Positions 1 to 10,576 of a stretch of DNA of 64,000 nucleotides are shown piece after piece (within the stretch, counting starts at the first letter, position 1; every line of letters begins with the position of its first letter). The notes below the pieces were generated by a model that was not told the DNA's origin, made no database searches, and was given only the letters and a program-made list of their open reading frames with translations. Source of the stretch: Thermoplasmatales archaeon I-plasma (lineage in GTDB: Archaea; Thermoplasmatota; Thermoplasmata; Thermoplasmatales; GCA-001856825); assembly GCA_001856825.1 (NCBI GenBank), contig ATMD01000002.1:124004-188003 (forward strand). Direction: 5' to 3'. The translations under genes and the position numbers were made by a program.

Positions 1-1
1 T

Positions 2-844
2 TACCTTTCAGGTTCAGGAGGAAGGGTGGGAAGGACGCTCTACACAGACGACGGCGTAGATGGCATTGTTTTCACAGGGAGCAGGAACATAGGGACGAAG
101 ATATACAAGGAGTCTCAGGAAAAGAGACCAAAGGTTGCAATAACTGAAATGGGTGGGAAGGACACGATCATTGTCACCCAGAAGTGCGATATCGATAAGG
201 CTGTTGAAGGAGTTGCCAGATCAGCATTCGGTTACAACGGACAGAAGTGTTCCGCTTGCAGCCTTGCACTCATTGACAGGAAGATATATGACACATTCAA
301 GAAGAAGCTGGTAGAGTTCAGCTCCAAGTTTACCATAGATGACCCGAGAAAGAAGGGAACATTCGCCGGTCCTGTGATAAACAGGGAGGCTTATGACAAA
401 TTCCAGAAAATAATGGATACTGTTCCCAAGGAAAAGATACTGCTAGGCGGGAAGAGGATTTCGAGGGATGGATTCTACGTGGAGAACACGATCCTTGACA
501 ATGTTGGGGATCCAAACATAGAAAGGGTCGAGCTGTTCCTCCCAATTCTTGCCCTTAAGCCCGTTGACTCGCTCAGTGAAGCTGTAGAGTTCGTGAACAG
601 CATGGAATACGGCCTCACGGGAGGGATATTTTCGGAAGACAAGAAGGAGATAGACTATTACTTCAACAATGCAGACGTCGGAGTGATTTATGCCAACAGG
701 AGAAGGGGAGGCTCTACAGGTGCCATGGTTGGATCCCAGCCGTTCGTTGGCTGGAAGATGAGTGGAACATCTGGCAAGGGAACCGGGTCATTCTATTACC
801 TGCAACAGTTCCTGAGGGAACAGGCGCAGACAATAGTCAGGTAG
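2..844 (+). CDS. Aldehyde dehydrogenase / 1-pyrroline-5-carboxylate dehydrogenase-like, C-terminal part (5' truncated by window edge)
   Basis: Frame open from base 2 (YLSGSGGRVGRTLYTDDGVDGIVFTGSRNIG); GQKCSACS catalytic Cys motif and ALDH C-terminal region. Confidence 0.88.
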   Translation, partial: YLSGSGGRVGRTLYTDDGVDGIVFTGSRNIGTKIYKESQEKRPKVAITEMGGKDTIIVTQKCDIDKAVEGVARSAFGYNGQKCSACSLALIDRKIYDTFKKKLVEFSSKFTIDDPRKKGTFAGPVINREAYDKFQKIMDTVPKEKILLGGKRISRDGFYVENTILDNVGDPNIERVELFLPILALKPVDSLSEAVEFVNSMEYGLTGGIFSEDKKEIDYYFNNADVGVIYANRRRGGSTGAMVGSQPFVGWKMSGTSGKGTGSFYYLQQFLREQAQTIVR

Positions 845-845
845 A

Positions 846-2177
846 TCATCTATTGCTCAAGAGTTCGTTGACCCTTTCAACGAACTCCACTTCCTTACCC
901 AGAGGCACGATGGCGCCAGCGGCATTTCTATGCCCTCCCCCTGAACCGCCAAGCCCACCTGCGACCTGCCTGAAGAGGAGGGAGAGATCTATCTTCTCAG
1001 ATAGCTCAAGCGATATTCTAGCAGAAATCTTTTTCATGGGGCCGAGATTTGCCATGACCATGACCACAGATGTCTGTGGTACCTTCTTGTGAGTGATGAT
1101 CCTGGTTGCGATAGTCCCAGTTATATTATTCTCCAGGCTACCCCCAAAATCATAGTAAAGCACATTTCCAACTGTTTTCCCTTCTGCATCATCAAGGGTC
1201 TTAGAAGCTCTCCTGAGCGATTCAAGGTGGTCGTTGTAAAGTTGCATTGCTTCAGTCATTGTGGCCCCCCTTTCGAATAGGCAGAGCCTGATGCCAACGT
1301 CAGGTTTCCCCTTCCTTGATGTTGCATTTATTAAGGATGAGAAGTCACGTATGTCCCTCACCATGGAAGATCTCGGTTCAGTACTAAGTTCATACACCTC
1401 GCCCACAATGCGGCTTGGATCGTGCCCCTCGTCCTCCACCATTCCCTTGAGGTCAGATATCAGTTCTTCCTTCTTTCCATCATCAAGGTCAATCCATCTC
1501 ACTGTCTTGATGCTCCTCCTGTCTAGGCCGTGGCTGACAAGGAAGTCAGCGACCGCATCTGGATTATCGTAAAGTGCGCCTATCTTCGGCTCGTTCCCGA
1601 ACCTGAGCATGTAGGAAACGGACTTAGAACTTCTGCCAAAATACCTGATATCTTCCTTCACCTCTACGATCTTCATACTCTTTGCAAGGAGCATTACCTC
1701 CCTGTCTGTGTCAACAAGTTTTCCAAACTTCTTGTCATGAAGATCCCCAACGGACCCCACTATGGGAAGATGGGAAACAGCAGATACCTCAGGCAGTATG
1801 TTGGATGAAAAAAGGAAAGTAGTTGTGGAACCAGATTGGGATATGCTCCCGTCTAGCCCCTCTAGGTGGGGGTTGAACTGGTAAATATTGTTCCCGTTCT
1901 CAGTGTAGTGCGTATCAGGGAATACTGGGTTGTGATGATCGGTTATGATGCCTTTCACATTCTTCATGTCCTTCAACCTTGCCGAGCCCATGTCGTTGAA
2001 CCAATAGATACCCTCGCCCCCCTGAAGATCCTGTGGAGTCAGTTGATTCCTTATCGTGACATCATAGTCAAGGCCAAGTCTCCTTGCCACGAAGACCGCT
2101 ATTGCGGCTGAGGCGATACCGTCTGCGTCGTGATGGGAGTATATCTTCAGCTTCTTTGCGTTCATTATAAGTTCCAC
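846..2177 (-). CDS. DHH/DHHA1 family phosphoesterase (archaeal RecJ-like nuclease)
   Basis: N-terminal SHHDADGIASAA, internal TDHHNP, C-terminal GGLGGSGGGHRNAAGA DHHA1 motif. Confidence 0.85.
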   Translation of the reverse strand: MELIMNAKKLKIYSHHDADGIASAAIAVFVARRLGLDYDVTIRNQLTPQDLQGGEGIYWFNDMGSARLKDMKNVKGIITDHHNPVFPDTHYTENGNNIYQFNPHLEGLDGSISQSGSTTTFLFSSNILPEVSAVSHLPIVGSVGDLHDKKFGKLVDTDREVMLLAKSMKIVEVKEDIRYFGRSSKSVSYMLRFGNEPKIGALYDNPDAVADFLVSHGLDRRSIKTVRWIDLDDGKKEELISDLKGMVEDEGHDPSRIVGEVYELSTEPRSSMVRDIRDFSSLINATSRKGKPDVGIRLCLFERGATMTEAMQLYNDHLESLRRASKTLDDAEGKTVGNVLYYDFGGSLENNITGTIATRIITHKKVPQTSVVMVMANLGPMKKISARISLELSEKIDLSLLFRQVAGGLGGSGGGHRNAAGAIVPLGKEVEFVERVNELLSNR

Positions 2178-2184
2178 TGCTTCG

Positions 2185-3216
2185 CTAATCGTCCAGAATC
2201 ACCTCATCCATTGCAACCCCTACCTCCTCCTCAACCTCAGAGAAATTCTCCCAGGTATCCCTGCATTCACAACTCAATTCATCAAGGTACGCATAATTGT
2301 GTGTCTCACTGTACTTCCTAATCGCCTCTGAAAATCTCTTATCGCAATCATGACCGTTGTGTGCTCCTCTCCTCTTTCCCGCAGCAGTTATGAGGGAACC
2401 TACGGGAACATCCAAGTCTCTCAGTGCCTGTAGTACGGCTACAACGCTCCAGAGCCAGGGAGGCCGATAGTTTCCCTCCCTGTACATCTTCTCTACTAGC
2501 GTTCCCCTCTGGATATTCATTGGGTTTATAGAAATGAAATCACTGTAGGGTGCGAGATCCCTTGCAGACTTGATTGAATCGTTTATTGCCTCCTTCTCCG
2601 TCATGAATGGGGGTTTAAGGAGAAGATATGTCCTTACCGAAATACCATTCTCCCTCAAAAGGGAGGCAGCCTCCTTGAAGTCATCAAAGTCGTAGTTCTT
2701 GTTAACTGAATTCTTTAGGATGTGAGGGTCCGTGCTCTCCAGGCCTATCGCAACCTGCACCCTCCCTCTGTACTCCTTCAGCTTCCCTATCACCTTCTTA
2801 ATGTACTCTGGCCTGCTCTCTACTATTAGATAGCTATACGACTTCAGTACTTTTTCTATTATATCGAACTGAAGAGCTGGATCAATCTCTACCGGGTCAA
2901 AGAATGACCCAGAAGTGAATATTTTGAGCACATCTCCTTTGGGGAATTCCCTGAGGAAAGTGCTGATCTGCTCGTCTAGTTCCCTCCTTCCTATCTCTGG
3001 ATTGGTGTCGTCCCAGTAACCACACATGGTGCACCCTGAATGATAGCTCCAGCTGCATCCCCTGGTCCTGAGTATCAGTACCCGCTCCACTGTAGTTTTT
3101 CCGTTGAAGAATTCATTCTCTGTATAAGTCGTCACGTAGTCTGTTCTGTTGCTCCTCCTGATTGCATTCCTAATCCCCGCTACCTCCATTGCTAGCTTGG
3201 GATCGATCTTGTTCAT
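2185..3216 (-). CDS. Archaeosine biosynthesis radical SAM protein (RaSEA-like)
   Basis: Radical SAM Cys cluster CSWSYHSGCTMCGYWDD and overall COG1244-like architecture. Confidence 0.8.
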   Translation of the reverse strand: MNKIDPKLAMEVAGIRNAIRRSNRTDYVTTYTENEFFNGKTTVERVLILRTRGCSWSYHSGCTMCGYWDDTNPEIGRRELDEQISTFLREFPKGDVLKIFTSGSFFDPVEIDPALQFDIIEKVLKSYSYLIVESRPEYIKKVIGKLKEYRGRVQVAIGLESTDPHILKNSVNKNYDFDDFKEAASLLRENGISVRTYLLLKPPFMTEKEAINDSIKSARDLAPYSDFISINPMNIQRGTLVEKMYREGNYRPPWLWSVVAVLQALRDLDVPVGSLITAAGKRRGAHNGHDCDKRFSEAIRKYSETHNYAYLDELSCECRDTWENFSEVEEEVGVAMDEVILDD

Positions 3217-3382
3217 TACTTCGTCTATGGATGTGACTTATAAATCATTTTCCGCAACATTCTTGACCTTAAAGTGAACTATTGAAATCGTGCTTCCGAT
3301 AACACTGAAGGTGAACGGAATGGTCCAAATTCGCCCAAGTTAGCCAACATAATGGTTTTTTACCCGTAAATAATGCAAATGC

Positions 3383-4018
3383 ATGTGCAGGATGCTCCTT
3401 TCCATTGGGAAATATTCTGATCTTACCAGATACATGGATTTCGTATATGATATGGCAAATGATGGAAAGCATGCACCACATCACGACGGATTTGGCTATG
3501 TCGTATATTCAAAAAACGAGATCACTGTCCACAAGAGCATAGACCCCATAAAGAAGGTGGAAGGGATATACGGGAATACACTTCTTGCCCATGCAAGGAA
3601 GAAGAGTTCTTCCGGGAAGACCTTGATAAACACCCAGCCTTTTTTAGCAGGGAACGTTTCATTTGCACACAACGGCACGATAAAAGGCCTGGGAAAGAAG
3701 GGGAAGAGTGATAGCTACTATTACTTCAAGATGGTCCTAAAGGGATTCCCGGCAGCAGTGACTACGATCAGGGAATCAGACTTTACCAGCGCAAACTTCC
3801 TGATAACAGACGGAACCTATGCTGCCGCCTACAGGGAAGCGAGGAAGGAACCTGGCTACTACTCCCTTTTCTATCAGCTTGAAGATGAAAGGTTTACCGT
3901 TTCTACCGAGCCAATGAACGGGAAATGGTTCGAGGTAGAGGACAGGACCCTGGTCGTATTCAGGAACGGAAAGGTAAGTGAATACAAGGCGGATGAAGTG
4001 GTTCCCGAAGTTATTTGA
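3383..4018 (+). CDS. Class II glutamine amidotransferase-like protein
   Basis: MCRMLL N-terminal Cys nucleophile, LLAHARKKSS and FAHNGTI motifs. Confidence 0.8.
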   Translation: MCRMLLSIGKYSDLTRYMDFVYDMANDGKHAPHHDGFGYVVYSKNEITVHKSIDPIKKVEGIYGNTLLAHARKKSSSGKTLINTQPFLAGNVSFAHNGTIKGLGKKGKSDSYYYFKMVLKGFPAAVTTIRESDFTSANFLITDGTYAAAYREARKEPGYYSLFYQLEDERFTVSTEPMNGKWFEVEDRTLVVFRNGKVSEYKADEVVPEVI

Positions 4019-5003
4019 CCTTCCTCGGAATGGATTCTGCGATCCTCTGCGTGAAGGCAGAGATTATGGACTCCTCTACCAGGTGCTTTCTCTCTTTCAA
4101 CCCCCTTGAGAAATAATAGATTGCACCCTTGTTGTCCCCTGAGTCGTTCACCCCTATCAGTTCATTTGTCACTTCCTCGAGCTCCATCCCTGATTTCATT
4201 CCGTCCATCATTGAAGCGTTCATAGGCAGCCCTGACGACATGCCATAATTCGTAAAACCTAGCGAGTCCTTGACGGCTGCGATGTGCACGTCGTAGTACG
4301 TACCTCCAAAAGAAACTATTCCTGCCTCCACGCCTATCGCATAGTCATAATCCTCTTTGATCCCATCCACCCTCTTTCTAGCTCCAATGAACGTCTCGTG
4401 GTTCATCGGCTGAGGGTGGAAGTCATCAGCTGCCGCCACTGTACTTAATTGATAATTCTTGAATAACTGTGAAAGTGATATTGTTGCACCTTCTATCTTT
4501 GTTGGGTTCTTAGTAACCAGTATCACCTTGATCGGCTTTCTTCTCACTCCTTCCTCGTCAATGTCCCCCCTTATTATTCTTTCAGACTTTATTGGCATCA
4601 GATCCTCGCCAAGGATCTCCCCAACATTCTCAACAAGCAGCGGGGGTATGCCATTTGCTCTTCTTGAGAAGTTTATTGTCTCGATAAAATCAAGCGTTTC
4701 GTTCGAAGAAACTATAGCTCCATACTCGGGTGAAAGCGTGGACCCGTATGGATCGTCCAGCATCTCTATATTAGCCCTGGACCCTTTATTCCTGAGGTAG
4801 TTTTCCAAGTTTGATTTCCTCGCCTGATACGGCGGGACTACATACCTCTTGTTGAATTTGAAATGGTCTGATGTCAGGCCTATCGTCAATTCTCCCATTC
4901 TCAGGCCCCTGTCTATCATCTCTTTGTGAGCCTTGTGCAATACGCTGAATGTGCCACCGAGGAGAACTTTCACCCTTCTTGATTCCTTTTCCAATAATAA
5001 CAC
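4011..5003 (-). CDS. Phosphopantetheine adenylyltransferase fused to DUF84 (inosine/xanthosine triphosphatase-like) domain
   Basis: N-terminal GGTFSVLHKAHKEMI nucleotidyltransferase motif; C-terminal VTKNPTKIEGA and VGVEAGI DUF84 motifs. Confidence 0.82.
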   Translation of the reverse strand: MLLLEKESRRVKVLLGGTFSVLHKAHKEMIDRGLRMGELTIGLTSDHFKFNKRYVVPPYQARKSNLENYLRNKGSRANIEMLDDPYGSTLSPEYGAIVSSNETLDFIETINFSRRANGIPPLLVENVGEILGEDLMPIKSERIIRGDIDEEGVRRKPIKVILVTKNPTKIEGATISLSQLFKNYQLSTVAAADDFHPQPMNHETFIGARKRVDGIKEDYDYAIGVEAGIVSFGGTYYDVHIAAVKDSLGFTNYGMSSGLPMNASMMDGMKSGMELEEVTNELIGVNDSGDNKGAIYYFSRGLKERKHLVEESIISAFTQRIAESIPRKVK

Positions 5004-5044
5004 CTCGGTTCCAACATATCAGTCATGGAGAGGATATGACACCC

Positions 5045-5386
5045 TTATGCTATCCTGTCCCCCGGCTTTGTTTTCTCTGGATCAGTGGGTGTCAGTAGAA
5101 TGACGCCGTTGCTAGAAAGAACACCGAGCACCAACACCTCAGATATGAAATTTGCCACCTGTTTAGGCGGAAAGTTGGTAACTGCGACTATCTTCATTCC
5201 TATGAGGCCCCTCTTTTCATAATTCCTGATCTGCGCAGAAGACCTCTTTATCCCAAATTCCCCGAAATCAATAGTCAACCTGTAAGCTGGCTTTTTGGCC
5301 TCAGGGAAATCCTGCACGTCTAAGATCACACCTACTCTAATCTCAACTTTTGAAAAATCGTCGAAACTGATGTTCATCCGTTGCAA
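5045..5386 (-). CDS. tRNA-binding (OB-fold, CsaA/MetRS-beta-like) domain protein
   Basis: DFSKVEIRVGVILDVQDFPEAKKPAYRLTIDFG; typical tRNA_bind signature. Confidence 0.85.
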   Translation of the reverse strand: MQRMNISFDDFSKVEIRVGVILDVQDFPEAKKPAYRLTIDFGEFGIKRSSAQIRNYEKRGLIGMKIVAVTNFPPKQVANFISEVLVLGVLSSNGVILLTPTDPEKTKPGDRIA

Positions 5387-5686
5387 ATGGCAACATGTAT
5401 TTTAAATGAATGCGGAAAACCCTCTTTTGTTTGGTAGAGACAACCCTGTTTATGTATAATTAATTCAGAGAACTTGCGCAGATGAATGGAGACGCATAAT
5501 CAATATTGCCTAGATAGATCAACTTGTGAACTCTTTTTATTACTCTTCCCAAGATTGACTGCTCCAATCCAGTGACGAGGAGTAAGAATTCAGTTGGACT
5601 TTCTTTAAACCTGAAGAATTTGCCGCTTTCCCAATTAGCAGAGTATCACACATTAAACTTAAATCCAAGCTTTGAAAATCAGGGTA

Positions 5687-6043
5687 ATGAAAATAGCAGT
5701 AGCCCATAGTAAGGAAAACAATATTGTACCCCTTGACCTAGCCGAGCTCATCAGCATAGTAGATACGGAAGAAAAGAAAATAAGCCAGTACGAGAACCCG
5801 GGATTTGAGAGAGTCCCAGGTGGAAAGGAAATAACAATGGCTGCGATCCTCAAGCTTCAGCCTGATGCTGTGGTTGTAAAGGAAGGCATGATGTGCCCGG
5901 GATCATACAGAATGTCAGTAGGTAGGGTCAAGTATGCCCATTTCGAGGAGGATAACCTGGACGATATTCTGCCAAAACTCGACAAAGTAGACGACGTCCT
6001 GTCAGATGATATACCTCCAGATGTTTACAGGGAAGTTGAATAA
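5687..6043 (+). CDS. NifX/NifB-like (dinitrogenase Fe-Mo cofactor biosynthesis family) small protein
   Basis: MKIAVAHSKENNIVPL start at an ATG downstream of the track's TTG; overall fold pattern. Confidence 0.6.
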   Translation: MKIAVAHSKENNIVPLDLAELISIVDTEEKKISQYENPGFERVPGGKEITMAAILKLQPDAVVVKEGMMCPGSYRMSVGRVKYAHFEEDNLDDILPKLDKVDDVLSDDIPPDVYREVE

Positions 6044-6130
6044 GGACTGCATTAAGTTCCTGCGGCCACAGCCCTATGACAATTCCATTTTTATTCTTCC
6101 AATAAATTTATAGAGAGTAAAGGTAAAAAT

Positions 6131-6202
6131 GCCGCGAGCCGGGATCGAACCGGCGACTTCAAGCTCTTCAGGCTTGCACTCTCCCAGCTGAGTTATCGCG
6201 GC
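6131..6202 (-). tRNA. tRNA-Phe (anticodon GAA)
   Basis: Minus strand GCCGCGATAACTCAGCTGGGAGAGTGCAAGCCTGAAGAGCTTGAAGTCGCCGGTTCGATCCCGGCTCGCGGC folds as a cloverleaf; anticodon loop CTGAAGA. Confidence 0.95.
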
Positions 6203-6311
6203 TGATTTACTCCAGAGGATTAGCACCTCTTAGAAATACTTTAACTATGCCCTCCCCCCTGGATTTCGACTGGAACGCCAACGTTAATACGTCAGTGGAA
6301 ATAACGAGAAG

Positions 6312-7382
6312 ATGAGAACCCCACTTTACAATGAAATATTGAATTTAAACGCGAAAATGGTAGATTTCCATGGCTGGGATATGCCTATTCAATTTAGTGG
6401 CATCATAGAGGAGCACAGGCACGTCCGATCGAAGGTCGGTTTATTTGATGTTTCCCACATGGGAGATATCACAATAGAGGGGAGGGACGCAACTGGGTTC
6501 ATGACCTATCTTTTCCCAACAGACATATCTAAAGAACCCATTGGTAAGGCAATATACTCAGCTTATCTTGACCAGGAAGCCAACATGATAGATGATACCA
6601 TCATCTACAAGGAAGATGAGAAGAAGTATCTCGTGGTACCCAACGCAGCAACCACAGAGAAGATTCACAACTGGATAATTGCAAACAGGAAATCCTATGA
6701 CGTCAAGATTTCGAATCTTTCAGACAGAATGTCTTGCCTTGCCCTTCAGGGACCAATGGCGCCTGAGGTAATGAAAGACATATTTCCTGAAGCGAACAAG
6801 CTTGAACATTTCACATTCATGAGTGCATCTGAGAAATATCCGGAGAAGGGACTCGAGACTGCGACCGTTATAGGTAGAACCGGTTATACGGGCGAAGATG
6901 GATTTGAATTTGTTGTGCCTAATAAGTATGCAGTTCCACTTTGGAGGGAGATATTGAAGAACCCAAATGTCAAACCAATTGGCCTGGGCGCCAGAGATAC
7001 CTTGCGAATGGAGAAAGGATTCTTGCTGTCAGGACAGGACTTTGACCAGAACAGGAATCCAATAGAGGCAGGCGTATCGTGGATTATCGGATGGGACCAT
7101 GAATTCATAGGGAAGAAAAAGCTACTAGAGAAGAAAGGGAACATCAAAGAGAGGTTCAGGGGGGTCATTGCAATGGACAGGATAGTTCCCCGTTCTGGTT
7201 CTGTTCTCAAGAAGGGGGATGAAGTCATAGGTTCTCTTACGTCCGGGTCATTCTCCCCAACATTGTCCAAGGGGATAGGCCTAGGGTATGTGAAACAAGA
7301 TGTGGAAGTGGAATCAGAAATAACAATTCAAATAAGAAACACTGAGGGGAAGGGAATACTGAAAAAACCAAGGATGGTTTAA
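6312..7382 (+). CDS. gcvT: Aminomethyltransferase (glycine cleavage system T protein)
   Basis: MRTPLYNEILNLNAKMVDFHGWDMPIQF, GRTGYTGEDGFE, GLGARDTLRMEKGF. Confidence 0.95.
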   Translation: MRTPLYNEILNLNAKMVDFHGWDMPIQFSGIIEEHRHVRSKVGLFDVSHMGDITIEGRDATGFMTYLFPTDISKEPIGKAIYSAYLDQEANMIDDTIIYKEDEKKYLVVPNAATTEKIHNWIIANRKSYDVKISNLSDRMSCLALQGPMAPEVMKDIFPEANKLEHFTFMSASEKYPEKGLETATVIGRTGYTGEDGFEFVVPNKYAVPLWREILKNPNVKPIGLGARDTLRMEKGFLLSGQDFDQNRNPIEAGVSWIIGWDHEFIGKKKLLEKKGNIKERFRGVIAMDRIVPRSGSVLKKGDEVIGSLTSGSFSPTLSKGIGLGYVKQDVEVESEITIQIRNTEGKGILKKPRMV

Positions 7383-7401
7383 TCTGCCTGGAAGAGACTT
7401 T

Positions 7402-7944
7402 CTATAATCTATCAATGAAATATTTATGTATTCTTACGTCCCCGTATATTTCCGGATGGAAAGTAAGTCCGAGGTGTTTCCCATCTGATATCATTACAGG
7501 CTCACCATCGTAAGAAGCAAGCACTTCTCCACCATTCACCCTGATAATCCTGGGTGCCCTGATGAAAACGCCCCTGAATTTTCCTATTCCCCTTACGAAT
7601 AGGTCCGTTTCAAAACTCTCCCTCTGACTGCCAAATCCATTCCTTTTTATTGATATGTCCAGGAGAGGCACTAGGCCTTCCTTCCCCTCAACATTTTTTG
7701 ACATGAGGATCAAGCCGGCACACGTACCCATTACGGGGAGCTTCCTTTCTATTATCCCCTTAGAGATGCCTCTCTGGCTCATTATGCTCCCAATAACGGT
7801 GCTCTCCCCGCCTGGCATGACTATCCCAGATATTCCCTCAAGGTCAGAAACCTTCCTAACAGACCTCGTTTTGACACCAATGCTTTGGAGAATACTTACG
7901 TGCTCAGAAACGTCTCCCTGGATGTCGAGAACACCAATTTCCAT
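7402..7944 (-). CDS. pdxT: Pyridoxal 5'-phosphate synthase glutaminase subunit
   Basis: GVLDIQGDVSEH, VMPGGEST, GTCAGLILMSK, LTFHPE. Confidence 0.93.
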   Translation of the reverse strand: MEIGVLDIQGDVSEHVSILQSIGVKTRSVRKVSDLEGISGIVMPGGESTVIGSIMSQRGISKGIIERKLPVMGTCAGLILMSKNVEGKEGLVPLLDISIKRNGFGSQRESFETDLFVRGIGKFRGVFIRAPRIIRVNGGEVLASYDGEPVMISDGKHLGLTFHPEIYGDVRIHKYFIDRL

Positions 7945-8022
7945 CTTCAGGTTATCAACTCTGAATATCTATTCCTTACCATCTGAGTATAATTATATCT
8001 AAAGAGATAATCAACGGTAAGC

Positions 8023-9300
8023 ATGAGGATACTGATAGGGGAAGTGAAGGATCACATAGATTCAGAAGTTGAAATCTCTGGATGGGCTCAGAACATAAGG
8101 ATCATGAGTTCCGTTCTGTTCATAGAGCTGAGAGATGTTTCAGGCACGGTACAGGGAGTTTTACTGAAGAGGGGGAACGAAGAGTTGTTCAATTCCCTGA
8201 AGAACGTTCCACGCGAATCAATAATATCAATAACTGGCCTTGCAGTCAGGAGCCAGGCAAAGATAGGGTACGAAGTGCAGGTCAAAAACCTGGAGGTGAT
8301 CAACAAGGCAGAAACTCCGCTTCCCCTGGGGGTTACAGACAAGATAGAGTCTGACATAGAGACAAGATTAGAGAACAGGTTCCTGGATCTAAGGCGACCG
8401 GAAATACTATCGATATTCAAGGTACAGAGTACAATCTCAAACGCAATAAGGAATTATTTCGTGCAGCATGGATTCATCGAGATTCATTCGCCAAAAATCG
8501 TGGCTGCAGCTACTGAAGGGGGGACAGAGCTCTTCCCAGTGAAGTACTTCGAAAGGAATGCCTATCTCAGCCAGAGCCCTCAGCTTTACAAGGAAATAAT
8601 GATGGCCGCAGGTTTTGACAAGGTGTTTGAGGTGGCCCCCGCATTCAGGGCTGAGGAACACAATACGCCCCGCCACATCAACGAATTCACTTCAATAGAC
8701 ATGGAGATGAGTTTTGTCAATGACGAGGACGTAATGAACGTTCTTGAGGATGTCATTAAAGCCGCTGGCAAATCAGTGGCCGAATCAAATAAGAGGGAGC
8801 TTGAGATACTCGGAGTGAAGACGCCTTCTCTCAACTACGATTTCAAAAGGATTACATACTCAGATTATGTGAAAAGGGCAAATGAGAAGGGATTTGAAAT
8901 TAGGGATGGGGAGGACCTTTCTACTCCTATCCTCAAATCCGTCGGAGGAGACATCAAGGAGTTTTACTTCATAACGCGCTGGCCAAGGGAATTAAAGCCT
9001 TTCTATGTCCAACCTTTTGACGATAAGTACTCCAGGGGTTTTGACCTTCAGTTTGGAGAGATGGAAATAACAAGCGGTGCACAGAGGGTTCATTTGCCGG
9101 AGGTCCTGATAAGCAACCTTAAGAGCAAGGGGTTGAATCCGGATTCATTCAATTTCTACGTCAATGCCTTCAGATATGGGATGCCGCCTCATGCCGGATG
9201 GGCTATAGGATTAGAAAGACTCACCATGGTGATGTTGGATATTGCAAATATAAGGGAGACCACACTCTTCCCCAGGGACAGGACAAGGATAACACCATGA
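8023..9300 (+). CDS. aspS: Aspartyl-tRNA synthetase (archaeal type)
   Basis: N-terminal OB fold; class II motifs including FRAEEHNTPRHINEFTSIDMEM and GWAIGLERLTM. Confidence 0.94.
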   Translation: MRILIGEVKDHIDSEVEISGWAQNIRIMSSVLFIELRDVSGTVQGVLLKRGNEELFNSLKNVPRESIISITGLAVRSQAKIGYEVQVKNLEVINKAETPLPLGVTDKIESDIETRLENRFLDLRRPEILSIFKVQSTISNAIRNYFVQHGFIEIHSPKIVAAATEGGTELFPVKYFERNAYLSQSPQLYKEIMMAAGFDKVFEVAPAFRAEEHNTPRHINEFTSIDMEMSFVNDEDVMNVLEDVIKAAGKSVAESNKRELEILGVKTPSLNYDFKRITYSDYVKRANEKGFEIRDGEDLSTPILKSVGGDIKEFYFITRWPRELKPFYVQPFDDKYSRGFDLQFGEMEITSGAQRVHLPEVLISNLKSKGLNPDSFNFYVNAFRYGMPPHAGWAIGLERLTMVMLDIANIRETTLFPRDRTRITP

Positions 9301-9331
9301 GTTTCCACTTGAAATTGAGGGGGGTGGGCAT

Positions 9332-10576
9332 TTGATCGAGAGATACATAAATAGCGAATTCGTGAAAGTAGAAAAGAAGGTGTCCAGGAAACTGGAAATT
9401 ACGGAAATTGCAAAGAAATATGGAAGCAGGCCCATATTGCTCCAGGACCTGGAAGGGAAGAGGGGCATTGTAAATTTATGGGCAGACAGGGGAAGAATAT
9501 ACAGGGAACTTGGCATGACAAGGGACCAGTTTCTTGCGGACTATGAGTCTGCTCTTTCAGATGCCCCTGCCTTGAGGGAGGGGGAGAAACTCTTCAGGAG
9601 AACCACAGATATTGAAGAAGTTCCAGTGTGCTGGCACTACCCGGGGGACGCAGGTTTCTACATTACATCCGGTATTTTCGTAGCAGAAAGGGGAGGGAAG
9701 AGGAATCTTTCCATACATAGGGTTTTCATAGAAAGCAAAGAGGGAGGGTATGTAAGGCTGGTTCCAAGGGATCTTCAGAGGATGTACAAAGACGCAGTAT
9801 CGCACGGAGAGGAACTGAAGGTATCCATAATTATTGGTTCACCGCTAGAATACCTGCTTGCCGCTGCCACTTCTGTCCCGTTTGAGCGTGACGAAACACT
9901 GATTGCAGCATCTCTCTACAGCAAATCAAAGGGGAGGGAAATGCTCTTCTCGAAGTCAAAATTCGGGCTTACAGTTCCGGCAGATTCAGATTACGTGATC
10001 AATGCCATTCTTACAGGAGAGACGAAGGAGGAGGGTCCATTCAAGGATGTTACAGGGACATACGATATCCAGGAGGGCCAGCCTCGGATACTCTTCGACT
10101 CGGTGGAAACAGTCCGCGACCCTGTTTACCATGTCCTGGTCCCAGCTACGATGGAACATTTCAATTTGATGGGACTGCCAAGGGAACCAACAATCTTTAA
10201 GGAAATCAAGAAGAGTGGAGTGGATGTGAAGGATGTAAGGCTCAGCGAAGGGGGGGCCAGCTGGTTGCACGGCATTGTGAAGATCAGGAAATCAAGCAAT
10301 GACGATTTTGCTAGGACTGTTGATGCATCATTCAATGGCCATAAAAGCCTCAAGAGGGTCATAGTTGTGGACGAGGACATCGACATCTATGATGACAGGG
10401 ATGTTGAATGGGCCCTTGCCACAAGGTTCCAGGCAGACAGGGGTATAATAATAAGGAGGGAAAGAGGATCTTCCCTTGATCCGAGCAGCTACGAGGGGAA
10501 CATCACGTCAAAGATGGGGATGGATGCTACTATGCCCATCGGAGGCGGCAGGAAATTTGTGAGGGAAATCACTTAG
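9332..10576 (+). CDS. UbiD family decarboxylase
   Basis: GRKRNLSIHR-like region, EGPFKDVTGTYD, TRFQADRG; TTG start. Confidence 0.85.
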   Translation: MIERYINSEFVKVEKKVSRKLEITEIAKKYGSRPILLQDLEGKRGIVNLWADRGRIYRELGMTRDQFLADYESALSDAPALREGEKLFRRTTDIEEVPVCWHYPGDAGFYITSGIFVAERGGKRNLSIHRVFIESKEGGYVRLVPRDLQRMYKDAVSHGEELKVSIIIGSPLEYLLAAATSVPFERDETLIAASLYSKSKGREMLFSKSKFGLTVPADSDYVINAILTGETKEEGPFKDVTGTYDIQEGQPRILFDSVETVRDPVYHVLVPATMEHFNLMGLPREPTIFKEIKKSGVDVKDVRLSEGGASWLHGIVKIRKSSNDDFARTVDASFNGHKSLKRVIVVDEDIDIYDDRDVEWALATRFQADRGIIIRRERGSSLDPSSYEGNITSKMGMDATMPIGGGRKFVREIT

